Below the pieces are notes generated by a model. The model was given only the letters and a program-made list of their open reading frames with translations. It was not told the DNA's origin and searched no databases. The translations under genes were made by a program, and so were the position numbers. From positions 1 to 11,169 of the forward strand of contig JAITBO010000365.1 in NCBI GenBank assembly GCA_031283505.1: DNA of 11,169 nt, in the 5' to 3' direction. Each line of letters starts with the position of its first letter. Position 1 is the stretch's first letter. This DNA comes from Treponema sp. Its GTDB lineage: Bacteria; Spirochaetota; Spirochaetia; Treponematales; Breznakiellaceae. This document shows positions 5,444-11,169 of the stretch, piece after piece.

Positions 5444-8233
5444 ATGGCTGAGGAATTAGATAACGCCCAAAAACCCAAAGTAGAACTCATTAAGCGGCAA
5501 AAACACGATCAGGAAGCTCAGGGGGAAAAACCGGTTTCTTCCCCCAACGCGGCCAAAATGGTGATCAGGATAAAAAAGAAATCCGTGCCCGCGTCTGTAC
5601 CTGTACCTGTTGCGGCGCCCGTTGTTGCGGTACAGGAGCCGGTAAAAAAAATTCAGCCCAAGATCGTAGTCTCCGCCAGACACGGAAACGCTGGGGATGA
5701 ACCTCCTGTCGAAGCAATCCTCGTCAAGGAACAGGAAAGCGTCCCGCCCCCCGATCCGGTATCCGGTAAAAGCACCGTTGATGACACCGGAAAAAACGAG
5801 AAGCCCTCTGTGGTTGAAGTCCACACGGGGGATCAGCAGGTGATCTCTCTTCCTCTTCCCCAGCGTCCCACCGGAGCAGCAGGCAAGGTAGGCGGCAGGT
5901 TTGTAGGGCCCCATCCTCCGAGGGACGGGGCCGGCCCTAACCGGAGCGACCGCAGTGGTTCTCCGGGCGCTCCGCGTCCCTTCGGCATGGCCGGCAGGCC
6001 AGGCGGTAAACCGGCTGGCGGCAAATTCGGTGGCGGCGAAGGACAGGGATACCGGGGCGGACCGGGACAAGGTTTCCGTCCCTACGGAGGACCAGGAACT
6101 CCTTCCAGGCCGGGAAGTCCCAGGCCTGGCGGTCCCGGCGGCAGGCCCGGAAACGGCGCGCCTATGGGCAACCGGACCGGTGGCTTTGGAGGTCCCCGTC
6201 CCGGTCCCGGCGGCTTTGGAGGTCCTCGTCCCGGTCCTGGTGGCTTTGGAGGTCCTCGTTCCGGTCCCGGCGGTTTTGGAGGTCCCCGTCCCGGTCCCAG
6301 ACCCGGAATGCCCCGCAGCCCTGGAAGCGTACCTCCCACAGGAGTCCCGCCTATTGACGGAAAGGGTCCCCTTAAAAAGACGTTTAAACCGAAAAAGGCA
6401 GCTTACCAGCGCAAGGAACATGAACTGGAAGAGAAACTCCTCCAGACAAAGAAAAAGATTGCCAATGTGACCAATCCGATTCCCAAGTCCATTGATATTA
6501 TGGAAGTCGTGTCCGTATCCGAATTAGCCAAAAAGATGAACCTTAAGGTGTCGGACCTCATCCATAAACTGATGACTATGGGGATGATGGTTACGATAAA
6601 TCAGCAAATCGATGCGGACACCGCCACCCTCCTGGCCGCCGAGTATGGGGCGGATGTCAACATTATCAGTCTCTATGACGAAACGGTCATTGTCACCGAA
6701 GCCGATAATGACGCCACCAAGGCCAGGCGGCCCCCGGTGGTAACGGTGATGGGACACGTGGACCACGGAAAGACCAAGCTGCTGGACGCCATACGGAGTT
6801 CCGACGTAGTAGCCGGGGAATTCGGCGGTATCACCCAGCATATAGGTGCGTACACGGTGGACACCCCCAACGGGAAGATCACCTTCCTGGACACCCCCGG
6901 TCATGAGGCATTTACCCGTATGCGTGCCCGGGGCGCCCAGGTCACGGACATTGTAGTTCTGGTGGTCGCCGCCGACGATGGGGTGATGCCCCAAACTATT
7001 GAGGCCATTAATCACGCCAAGGAAGCGGAAGTGCCTATCATCGTGGCGGTGAACAAGATGGACAAGGCCGAAGCCAATCCCGACCGGGTCAAAAGTCAGC
7101 TTTCCGATTTGGGACTTATGCCCGAAGAGTGGGGCGGACAGACTATGTTCGTGGAACTTTCGGCCCTCAAGAAAGAAAACATAGACAAGCTCATAGAGGT
7201 CATACTCCTGGAAGCTGAGATTCTTGACCTTAAAGCCAATTATGATTTTAAAGCCGAAGGCAAGATCCTGGAGGCCAGGATAGACCATGGCCGGGGCATA
7301 GTCGCCACCGTCCTGGTCGAGAGGGGTACCCTCAGGATAGGCGATTCTTTTGTGGCCGGGATATGGCCTGGTAAGGTCCGGGCCCTCTTCAATGACAAGG
7401 GAGAAAAGGTCGTCGATGCAACTCCCGCCATGCCCGTGGAAGTCCTGGGTTTCGAGGGCGGTCCTAACGCCGGGGAACCCCTTCAGGTGGTGGAAGACGA
7501 AAAAGTCGCCCGGAGCATCTCGGCAAAACGGCAGGAACTCAAGCGTTTTGAGAACGCTAAAAACATCAAAAAGATCACCTTGGACAACCTTCGGGACACC
7601 ATCAACGAGGGGGCCATTCAGGAACTCAAGGTTATCATCAAGAGCGATGTCCAGGGATCCGCCGAGGCCCTCCGTTCCAGTCTCGAAAAACTTTCTAATA
7701 ATGAAGTCAGGCTCCACGTCATTCAGGCCCTTCCCGGCGCTATTAACGAGGGGGATGTGGACCTGGCCATCGCGTCCAACGCCATCATCATAGGCTTCAA
7801 CGTGCGCCCGGTTCCCAAGGCCAGGGTTCTGGCGGAACAGGAAAAGGTGGATATACGCAAGTACAACGTCATTTACAAGGCGGTGGAAGAGATACAGCAG
7901 GCCATGGAAGGAATGCTCAAACCGGACACGAAGGAAGAAGTCATCGCCCAGGTGGAGGTGCGGAATACGTTCAAAGTGCCCAAAGCTGGAACCATCGCCG
8001 GTTGTTATGTTCTTTCGGGAACGGTCAAGCGGAGTGCCAGCGTCAACGTCATTCGGGAAGGTATTGTCATCCACACAGGGAAAATATCCTCCCTCAGGCG
8101 TTTCAAGGACGATGTCAGGGAGGTGGCCGCCGGTTATGAGTGCGGTATGGGTGTCGCTGATTTTGACGACATCAAGGTAAACGATCAGGTGGAAGTCTTC
8201 GAGGTTGTCGAAGTCGCGCGGAAGCTGGGTTAG
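5444..8233 (+). CDS. infB: Translation initiation factor IF-2
   Basis: A 929-aa IF2. Residues 1-~310 are predicted disordered: first a Lys/Val/Pro-rich part, then from ~143 a Gly/Pro/Arg-rich region with four tandem 10-aa repeats (246-285). An IF2_N domain follows (~350-402). The GTPase domain has G1 GHVDHGKT (437-444), G2 in [11 protein letters not shown]3 DTPGHE (483-488), G4 NKMD (537-540) and G5 SAL (573-575), all intact. Beta-barrel domain II, the alpha/beta domain and the fMet-tRNA-binding C-terminal barrel (with [10 protein letters not shown]...GM.V..F.D...D) complete the protein. It places initiator tRNA on the 30S subunit and drives subunit joining. A GGTGG site precedes the ATG; nusA ends 37 nt upstream. 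Confidence 0.97.
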   Translation: MAEELDNAQKPKVELIKRQKHDQEAQGEKPVSSPNAAKMVIRIKKKSVPASVPVPVAAPVVAVQEPVKKIQPKIVVSARHGNAGDEPPVEAILVKEQESVPPPDPVSGKSTVDDTGKNEKPSVVEVHTGDQQVISLPLPQRPTGAAGKVGGRFVGPHPPRDGAGPNRSDRSGSPGAPRPFGMAGRPGGKPAGGKFGGGEGQGYRGGPGQGFRPYGGPGTPSRPGSPRPGGPGGRPGNGAPMGNRTGGFGGPRPGPGGFGGPRPGPGGFGGPRSGPGGFGGPRPGPRPGMPRSPGSVPPTGVPPIDGKGPLKKTFKPKKAAYQRKEHELEEKLLQTKKKIANVTNPIPKSIDIMEVVSVSELAKKMNLKVSDLIHKLMTMGMMVTINQQIDADTATLLAAEYGADVNIISLYDETVIVTEADNDATKARRPPVVTVMGHVDHGKTKLLDAIRSSDVVAGEFGGITQHIGAYTVDTPNGKITFLDTPGHEAFTRMRARGAQVTDIVVLVVAADDGVMPQTIEAINHAKEAEVPIIVAVNKMDKAEANPDRVKSQLSDLGLMPEEWGGQTMFVELSALKKENIDKLIEVILLEAEILDLKANYDFKAEGKILEARIDHGRGIVATVLVERGTLRIGDSFVAGIWPGKVRALFNDKGEKVVDATPAMPVEVLGFEGGPNAGEPLQVVEDEKVARSISAKRQELKRFENAKNIKKITLDNLRDTINEGAIQELKVIIKSDVQGSAEALRSSLEKLSNNEVRLHVIQALPGAINEGDVDLAIASNAIIIGFNVRPVPKARVLAEQEKVDIRKYNVIYKAVEEIQQAMEGMLKPDTKEEVIAQVEVRNTFKVPKAGTIAGCYVLSGTVKRSASVNVIREGIVIHTGKISSLRRFKDDVREVAAGYECGMGVADFDDIKVNDQVEVFEVVEVARKLG
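6179..6298 (+). repeat. Four tandem 30-bp repeats in infB
   Basis: Units at 6179-6208, 6209-6238, 6239-6268 and 6269-6298 each encode [10 protein letters not shown] (third unit has S in place of the first P after R). Units differ mainly at synonymous third positions (ccc/cct, ggc/ggt), so the protein repeat seems kept while DNA drifts. The array can change copy number by slippage or recombination without breaking the frame. Confidence 0.9.
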
Positions 8234-8242
8234 GCTGGGAAC

Positions 8243-8656
8243 ATGGGCGAGTATAGGCTGGAAAGGGTAGGGCGCCTCATCCAGGAAAAGTTGGGTTCCC
8301 TCATCGTGGAAGGACGGATAAAGGATCCCAGGGTGGATGTCTTTCTTTCGATCACCAGGGTCAGGGTGTCCAGGGATCTCACCTATGCCGATGTCTATGT
8401 TTCAAGCTTCAAAACCCCCGAAGGACTTGCCAAAGGTGTAGCGGGATTGCAAAACGCCGCAGGATTTATTCAGTCCTGTCTCGCACGGGAAATCAGGCTG
8501 CGTCAAACCCCCCATCTCAGGTTTTTCGAGGATTCCGGGGTTCGGGAAGGCTTCGATCTCATAAAAAAGATTGAAGGTTTATTCCGCCGCGAAGAAGCTC
8601 CCGGCGATGATGACGCAGACAAGCAGGAGAACCCCTTCGGACATGAAGACCGGTGA
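8243..8656 (+). CDS. rbfA: 30S ribosome-binding factor RbfA
   Basis: A 137-aa protein with the single KH-like fold of RbfA: N-terminal helix RLERVGRLIQEKLGSLI, then DPRVD..LSITRVRVSRDLTYADVYVS (the family's conserved strand block), an LQNAAGFIQSCLAREIRLRQTP helix and a LRFFEDSGVREGFDLIKKI end, followed by a short charged tail. RbfA binds 30S precursors and helps 16S rRNA 5'-end maturation. Its ATG lies 9 nt after the infB stop with only a weak GGGA site, suggesting coupling. Its last 14 nt overlap the truB start. Confidence 0.93.
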   Translation: MGEYRLERVGRLIQEKLGSLIVEGRIKDPRVDVFLSITRVRVSRDLTYADVYVSSFKTPEGLAKGVAGLQNAAGFIQSCLAREIRLRQTPHLRFFEDSGVREGFDLIKKIEGLFRREEAPGDDDADKQENPFGHEDR

Positions 8657-9581
8657 AAATTCGGGAATCCTCGATTCCCATGGAAGCGGAACTTCCGGCT
8701 TCGTCCTGTTGAACAAAAAACCGGGGATTACCTCATTTCAGGCTCTGAACGAAATAAAAAAAGTCTTTTCCACCTGCAAAGTGGGTCATACGGGAACCCT
8801 TGATAAATTTGCTTCCGGCCTGCTCCTGGTCCTTATAGGCCGGGCGGTGAAGCTTACTCCCTGGTTTTCCGGGTGCGTCAAGGAATACGAGGGAACCATA
8901 CGATTTGGGACGGAAACCGACACCCTGGATCCTGAGGGGACGCCGGTTGCGGAAGCGCCGCTCCCGAATCGGGAAACCCTGGAAGCGGTTCTTCCCCGGT
9001 TTATAGGGGATATACTCCAGGCGCCTCCGGCGTATTCGGCGGTCCACATTGACGGTAAGCGGGCCTACGCGCTGGCCCGTTCGGGGATGCCGGTTGAAAT
9101 GCGGGAACGCCCTGTGACGATACACGCCTTGGAACTCCTATCCTTCGAACCTCCCCTGGCCCGGATCCGGGTACGCTGTTCCAAGGGGACCTACATCCGC
9201 TCTCTGGCCCGGGATATAGCCCTGGCTGCGGGTTCCAGGAGCTATCTTGCGGCTCTTACACGGACCGGCGTTGCGGGGTTCCGGCTTGACGAGGCCGTGG
9301 ACACTCCGGCCCCGGCGGATCTGCGGCCCGTCATGCCGGAGGCGTTCGCCGCCCTAGGCATACCCCGTATGGAGGCGGAGGACGACGCGGTTCCCGGTCT
9401 CCGTCGGGGGCAGTCCCTGGCCCCCCTTTTGAGAAGCGGGGTCCTGCGTTTTTTCCCCGGTGAGGGAAATCTTTCCCCGGCTTGCGCGGGAATCTTTGAC
9501 AAAAACGGGGATTTAATAGCGGTTATCGAAAAAAAAGAAGGAGGTCCCTGGAGTTACGGGTATGTCTATGCCGGTGCTTAA
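8643..9581 (+). CDS. truB: tRNA pseudouridine(55) synthase TruB
   Basis: A 312-aa synthase that converts U55 of tRNAs to pseudouridine. Motifs: SGFVLLNKKPGITSFQAL (18-35), the catalytic block KVGHTGTLDKFASGLL with Asp54 as nucleophile, YEGTIRFGTETDTLDPEG, QAPPAYSAVHIDGKRAYALAR (motif contacting RNA), and RCSKGTYIRSLARDI. A PUA-like end (~235-312) follows. The usual LDP.A.G motif reads LDKFASG, a substitution of Pro by Lys next to the nucleophile that I believe is tolerated in treponemes. I chose the ATG at 8643 (AGGAG at 8625-8629, somewhat long 13-nt spacing) over an in-frame TTG at 8571 that would add 24 uncharacteristic residues. It overlaps rbfA by 14 nt. Confidence 0.94.
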   Translation: MKTGENSGILDSHGSGTSGFVLLNKKPGITSFQALNEIKKVFSTCKVGHTGTLDKFASGLLLVLIGRAVKLTPWFSGCVKEYEGTIRFGTETDTLDPEGTPVAEAPLPNRETLEAVLPRFIGDILQAPPAYSAVHIDGKRAYALARSGMPVEMRERPVTIHALELLSFEPPLARIRVRCSKGTYIRSLARDIALAAGSRSYLAALTRTGVAGFRLDEAVDTPAPADLRPVMPEAFAALGIPRMEAEDDAVPGLRRGQSLAPLLRSGVLRFFPGEGNLSPACAGIFDKNGDLIAVIEKKEGGPWSYGYVYAGA

Positions 9582-9756
9582 CCAGAAGCCTGCCTGTTTT
9601 GAGAATCCGGAGGTGGAATTGCTTATTCGTCTGATTGACTTTTCTCCGAATTTCAGTAAAATTGGATATTGGCGTTGCGTAAAGTAAGGCGTTTGCGAAT
9701 GGCGGGAATCTTGCCCGGTCCGCCCGTCTTGTGGGACGGAATGTTGATATTGATTT

Positions 9757-9800
9757 TACCGGAATGACCGGGAGTTTCCGGACCGGTATACTGTTTTTTT
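9757..9800 (+). terminator. Hairpin with T-run upstream of rpsO; overlaps a possible -10
   Basis: Outer arms TACCGG (9757-9762) / CCGGTA (9783-9788) enclose an inner CCGG/CCGG stem (9768-9771 / 9778-9781) with a GAGTTT loop. Five bases later comes a run of seven T (9794-9800). It could end the rimP-truB message. TATACT (9787-9792) inside it could be a -10 for rpsO, but no convincing -35 lies at normal distance. The 286-bp truB-rpsO gap holds no gene I can recognise. Confidence 0.4.
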
Positions 9801-9867
9801 GAAAGCCGGACATCAGGCGTCTTGAAGACACGGTGTTTTTTGCGTGGTTCCTAAGGAGTGTAAATAT

Positions 9868-10137
9868 ATGGCATTAAACAAGGAAGAAGTAACTTCCCTC
9901 GTAAACAAGTTCGGTAAAAACGAAAAAGATACCGGCGCGTCGGAAGTCCAGGTTGCGTTGCTGACCGAGCGGATCAACCAGCTTACGGAGCACTGCAAGC
10001 AGTTCAAGAAGGACAAGTCCAGCCAACGCGGACTCCTGATTCTGGTCGGCAAGCGGCGCCGTCTTTTGAAGTATTCACAGCGGACGGATCTGGAGAAATA
10101 CCGGTCTCTGATCAAGGAATTGGGGCTCCGCAAGTAA
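9868..10137 (+). CDS. rpsO: 30S ribosomal protein S15
   Basis: An 89-aa protein, exactly the usual S15 length. It has the four-helix S15 pattern: [18 protein letters not shown], the rRNA-binding loop [17 protein letters not shown] (with H42 and D49 at the conserved contact positions), then [17 protein letters not shown] and a KELGLRK end. S15 binds the 16S rRNA central domain and nucleates the 30S platform. The ATG at 9868 is chosen because AAGGAG (9853-9858) lies 9 nt upstream; an in-frame GTG at 9844 would swallow that site. rpsO next to pnp is a widely conserved pair. Confidence 0.97.
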   Translation: MALNKEEVTSLVNKFGKNEKDTGASEVQVALLTERINQLTEHCKQFKKDKSSQRGLLILVGKRRRLLKYSQRTDLEKYRSLIKELGLRK

Positions 10138-10164
10138 ACCGGTTTTACCGGACACAGCGCCCGG

Positions 10165-10204
10165 AACCGGTCAAAAAAGCGGGAGGCCGGCGCCGGTTTT
10201 TTTT
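10165..10204 (+). terminator. Intrinsic terminator after rpsO
   Basis: AACCGG (10165-10170) can pair with CCGGTT (10193-10198), and an inner alternative AAAAAAGCGG (10173-10182) pairs with CCGGTTTTTT with one mismatch. A run of eight T (10197-10204) follows. It lies between rpsO and pnp and would partly insulate pnp from upstream transcription. Several pairings compete because the segment is full of CCGG. Confidence 0.6.
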
Positions 10205-10209
10205 GTATT

Positions 10210-10227
10210 CCCGGCTTACAGGCCGGG
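10210..10227 (+). promoter_or_regulatory. pnp: Hairpin in the pnp leader
   Basis: A perfect GC-rich 6-bp stem, CCCGGC (10210-10215) / GCCGGG (10222-10227), with loop TTACAG lies 30 nt before the pnp ATG. In E. coli the pnp leader stem-loop is cut by RNase III and then degraded by PNPase for autoregulation. A comparable role here is only suggested by position; this stem is much shorter. Confidence 0.4.
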
Positions 10228-10257
10228 TATGTTCAAATTAATTATGGAAAAGGAACT

Positions 10258-11169
10258 ATGGTTCAAAGAGTAACATTTCAAATCGCCGGCAAGGAGCTTG
10301 TCCTTGAAACCGGCAGGATCGCAAAACAGGCCAATGGGGCGGTGTTTGCCCAATATGCGGGTTCCGCGGTAATTGCCACGGTTTGTTCGTCTCAAGAAGC
10401 GGTAGAGGGTCTGGATTACGTCCCTTTGACGGTGGATTACAACGAAAAATACTACGCCGCCGGAAAGATTCCCGGCGGGTTCATCAAACGGGAAAGTCGT
10501 CCCAAGGACAAGGAAATCCTCGTGTCTCGGCTTATAGACCGGCCCATGCGGCCCTTGTTTGAAAAGAGTTTTGGCCGGGAAATACAGGTGGTCCCGACTA
10601 CGGTTTCCGCAGATCAGATGAACCCCCCGGATATTGTGGCTATTATCGCCGCCTCCGCCGCAGTCCACATCTCGGATATTCCCTTCAATGGTCCCATCGC
10701 AGGGGTGCGTATTTGCGCCCTGGGGGACGAACTTGTGGTGAATCCCACCTATGAGGAGATCGAGAAGTCCTCCCTGGAAATCGTAGTGGCCGGGACCAAA
10801 GACGGCATCACTATGGTGGAAGGAGGCGCTTCGGAAGTCAACGAAGACCTGATGATCGCCGCCCTGGAAAAGGCCCAAGGGGTCATCATCGAACTCTGTG
10901 CCCTTCAGGAAAAATTGCGGGAGCTTGCGGGCAAGGAAAAACTTCCCCTGGCGGCAATTACCCTGGCTCTGGAAAACAGGGACATCATTCGTTCCGCCGC
11001 CTATCCCCGGCTTGAGGCCGCCTGCTTTGTCAAAGGCAAACAGGAGCGACACGAAGCCATAGCCCAGGTCAAGGCCGATGTCTCATCCCAATACGAGGGA
11101 CAGCTTGCCGATGAAGTTCAGAAGAAACTTTTCGAAGCTCTCTTTGAAGACATGGAGTACGAGATACTG
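10258..11169 (+). CDS. pnp: Polyribonucleotide nucleotidyltransferase (PNPase), 5' part
   Basis: An open frame of 304 codons runs to the window's end without a stop, so the gene is partial (the family is usually ~700 aa). The visible part holds the first RNase PH domain (about 1-230): [35 protein letters not shown], the signature [20 protein letters not shown] followed by IDRPMRPLF, and [20 protein letters not shown]. The start of the all-helical linker domain follows (from ~235 on). PNPase degrades RNA 3' to 5' with phosphate, releasing nucleoside diphosphates, often with RNase E-type partners. AAGGA lies just upstream of the ATG at 10258. It shares the usual neighbour rpsO. Confidence 0.95.
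   Translation, partial: MVQRVTFQIAGKELVLETGRIAKQANGAVFAQYAGSAVIATVCSSQEAVEGLDYVPLTVDYNEKYYAAGKIPGGFIKRESRPKDKEILVSRLIDRPMRPLFEKSFGREIQVVPTTVSADQMNPPDIVAIIAASAAVHISDIPFNGPIAGVRICALGDELVVNPTYEEIEKSSLEIVVAGTKDGITMVEGGASEVNEDLMIAALEKAQGVIIELCALQEKLRELAGKEKLPLAAITLALENRDIIRSAAYPRLEAACFVKGKQERHEAIAQVKADVSSQYEGQLADEVQKKLFEALFEDMEYEIL

Noticed and set aside
5456..6421. 321-codon minus-strand frame opposite the IF2 N-terminus
   Set aside because: It is rich in Gly/Thr/Arg because it reads the complement of the Gly/Pro/Arg repeats; no independent signals.
6524..8074. 516-codon open frame on the minus strand opposite infB
   Set aside because: It mirrors the codons of a fully conserved GTPase gene; the predicted protein shows no family features and has no operon context. 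It is a shadow of GC-biased third positions.
9568..9687. 39-aa frame starting inside the end of truB (MPVLNQKPACF...)
   Set aside because: The nearest GGAG is about 14 nt upstream, the product matches nothing I know, and it would need internal initiation; evidence is too thin for a gene call.
9523..9831. 102-codon minus-strand frame across the truB-rpsO gap
   Set aside because: Basic, low-complexity product with no recognisable domain; it overlaps truB antisense and has no supporting signals.
10216..11052. 278-codon minus-strand frame opposite pnp
   Set aside because: The plus strand encodes clear PNPase motifs along the whole stretch.
1..11169. CRISPR arrays, tRNA or rRNA genes, toxin-antitoxin or phage-defence modules
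   Set aside because: I saw no regularly spaced repeats, no cloverleaf or rRNA-like segments, and no defence-type protein motifs anywhere in the window.

Overview
The window looks like a chromosomal stretch from a moderately GC-rich spirochaete, most likely a Treponema of the termite-gut type. This assignment rests on the housekeeping order rimP-nusA-infB-rbfA-truB-rpsO-pnp, which I recall from treponemes, and on the style of the proteins. It is an inference from memory, not a database match.

Left edge (1-525): the first ~140 bases appear to be the 5' end of an IS30-type insertion sequence reading leftward out of the window, with only the first 16 codons of its transposase visible. It abuts the C-terminal third of a CE6/sialate-O-acetylesterase-like carbohydrate esterase (143-460, +) that has lost its N-terminus and nucleophile. 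A hairpin then separates this remnant from the convergent operon.

Middle left (526-3204, minus strand): a compact metal-uptake operon read right to left. It holds a 100-aa Cys/His-rich membrane protein (2902-3204), an unlisted 59-codon small ORF with a perfect AGGAGG site and ATGA coupling (2639-2818), a ZnuC-type ATPase, a ZnuB-type permease, and a lipoprotein with a Cys-Cys domain. The last four genes overlap one another by 4-14 nt. No metal-binding substrate-binding protein (ZnuA/TroA) is encoded here.

Centre (3205-3341): a short divergent control region. Two sigma70-type promoters facing opposite ways share essentially one -35 element. The leftward one would give an almost leaderless mRNA. 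The rightward one is followed, before rimP, by a strong intrinsic terminator hairpin, a good candidate for attenuation or NusA feedback control.

Right (3342-11169, plus strand): the transcription/translation operon. RimP and RbfA mature the 30S subunit, NusA controls elongation and termination, IF2 starts translation, TruB makes tRNA pseudouridine 55, S15 nucleates the 30S platform, and PNPase (cut by the window edge) degrades RNA. NusA carries an unusual C-terminal acidic linker plus four-cysteine zinc ribbon. IF2 has a long Gly/Pro/Arg-rich N-terminus with four tandem 10-aa repeats. The truB-rpsO gap lacks the ribF gene often found there. Hairpins lie before rpsO, after rpsO and in the pnp leader.
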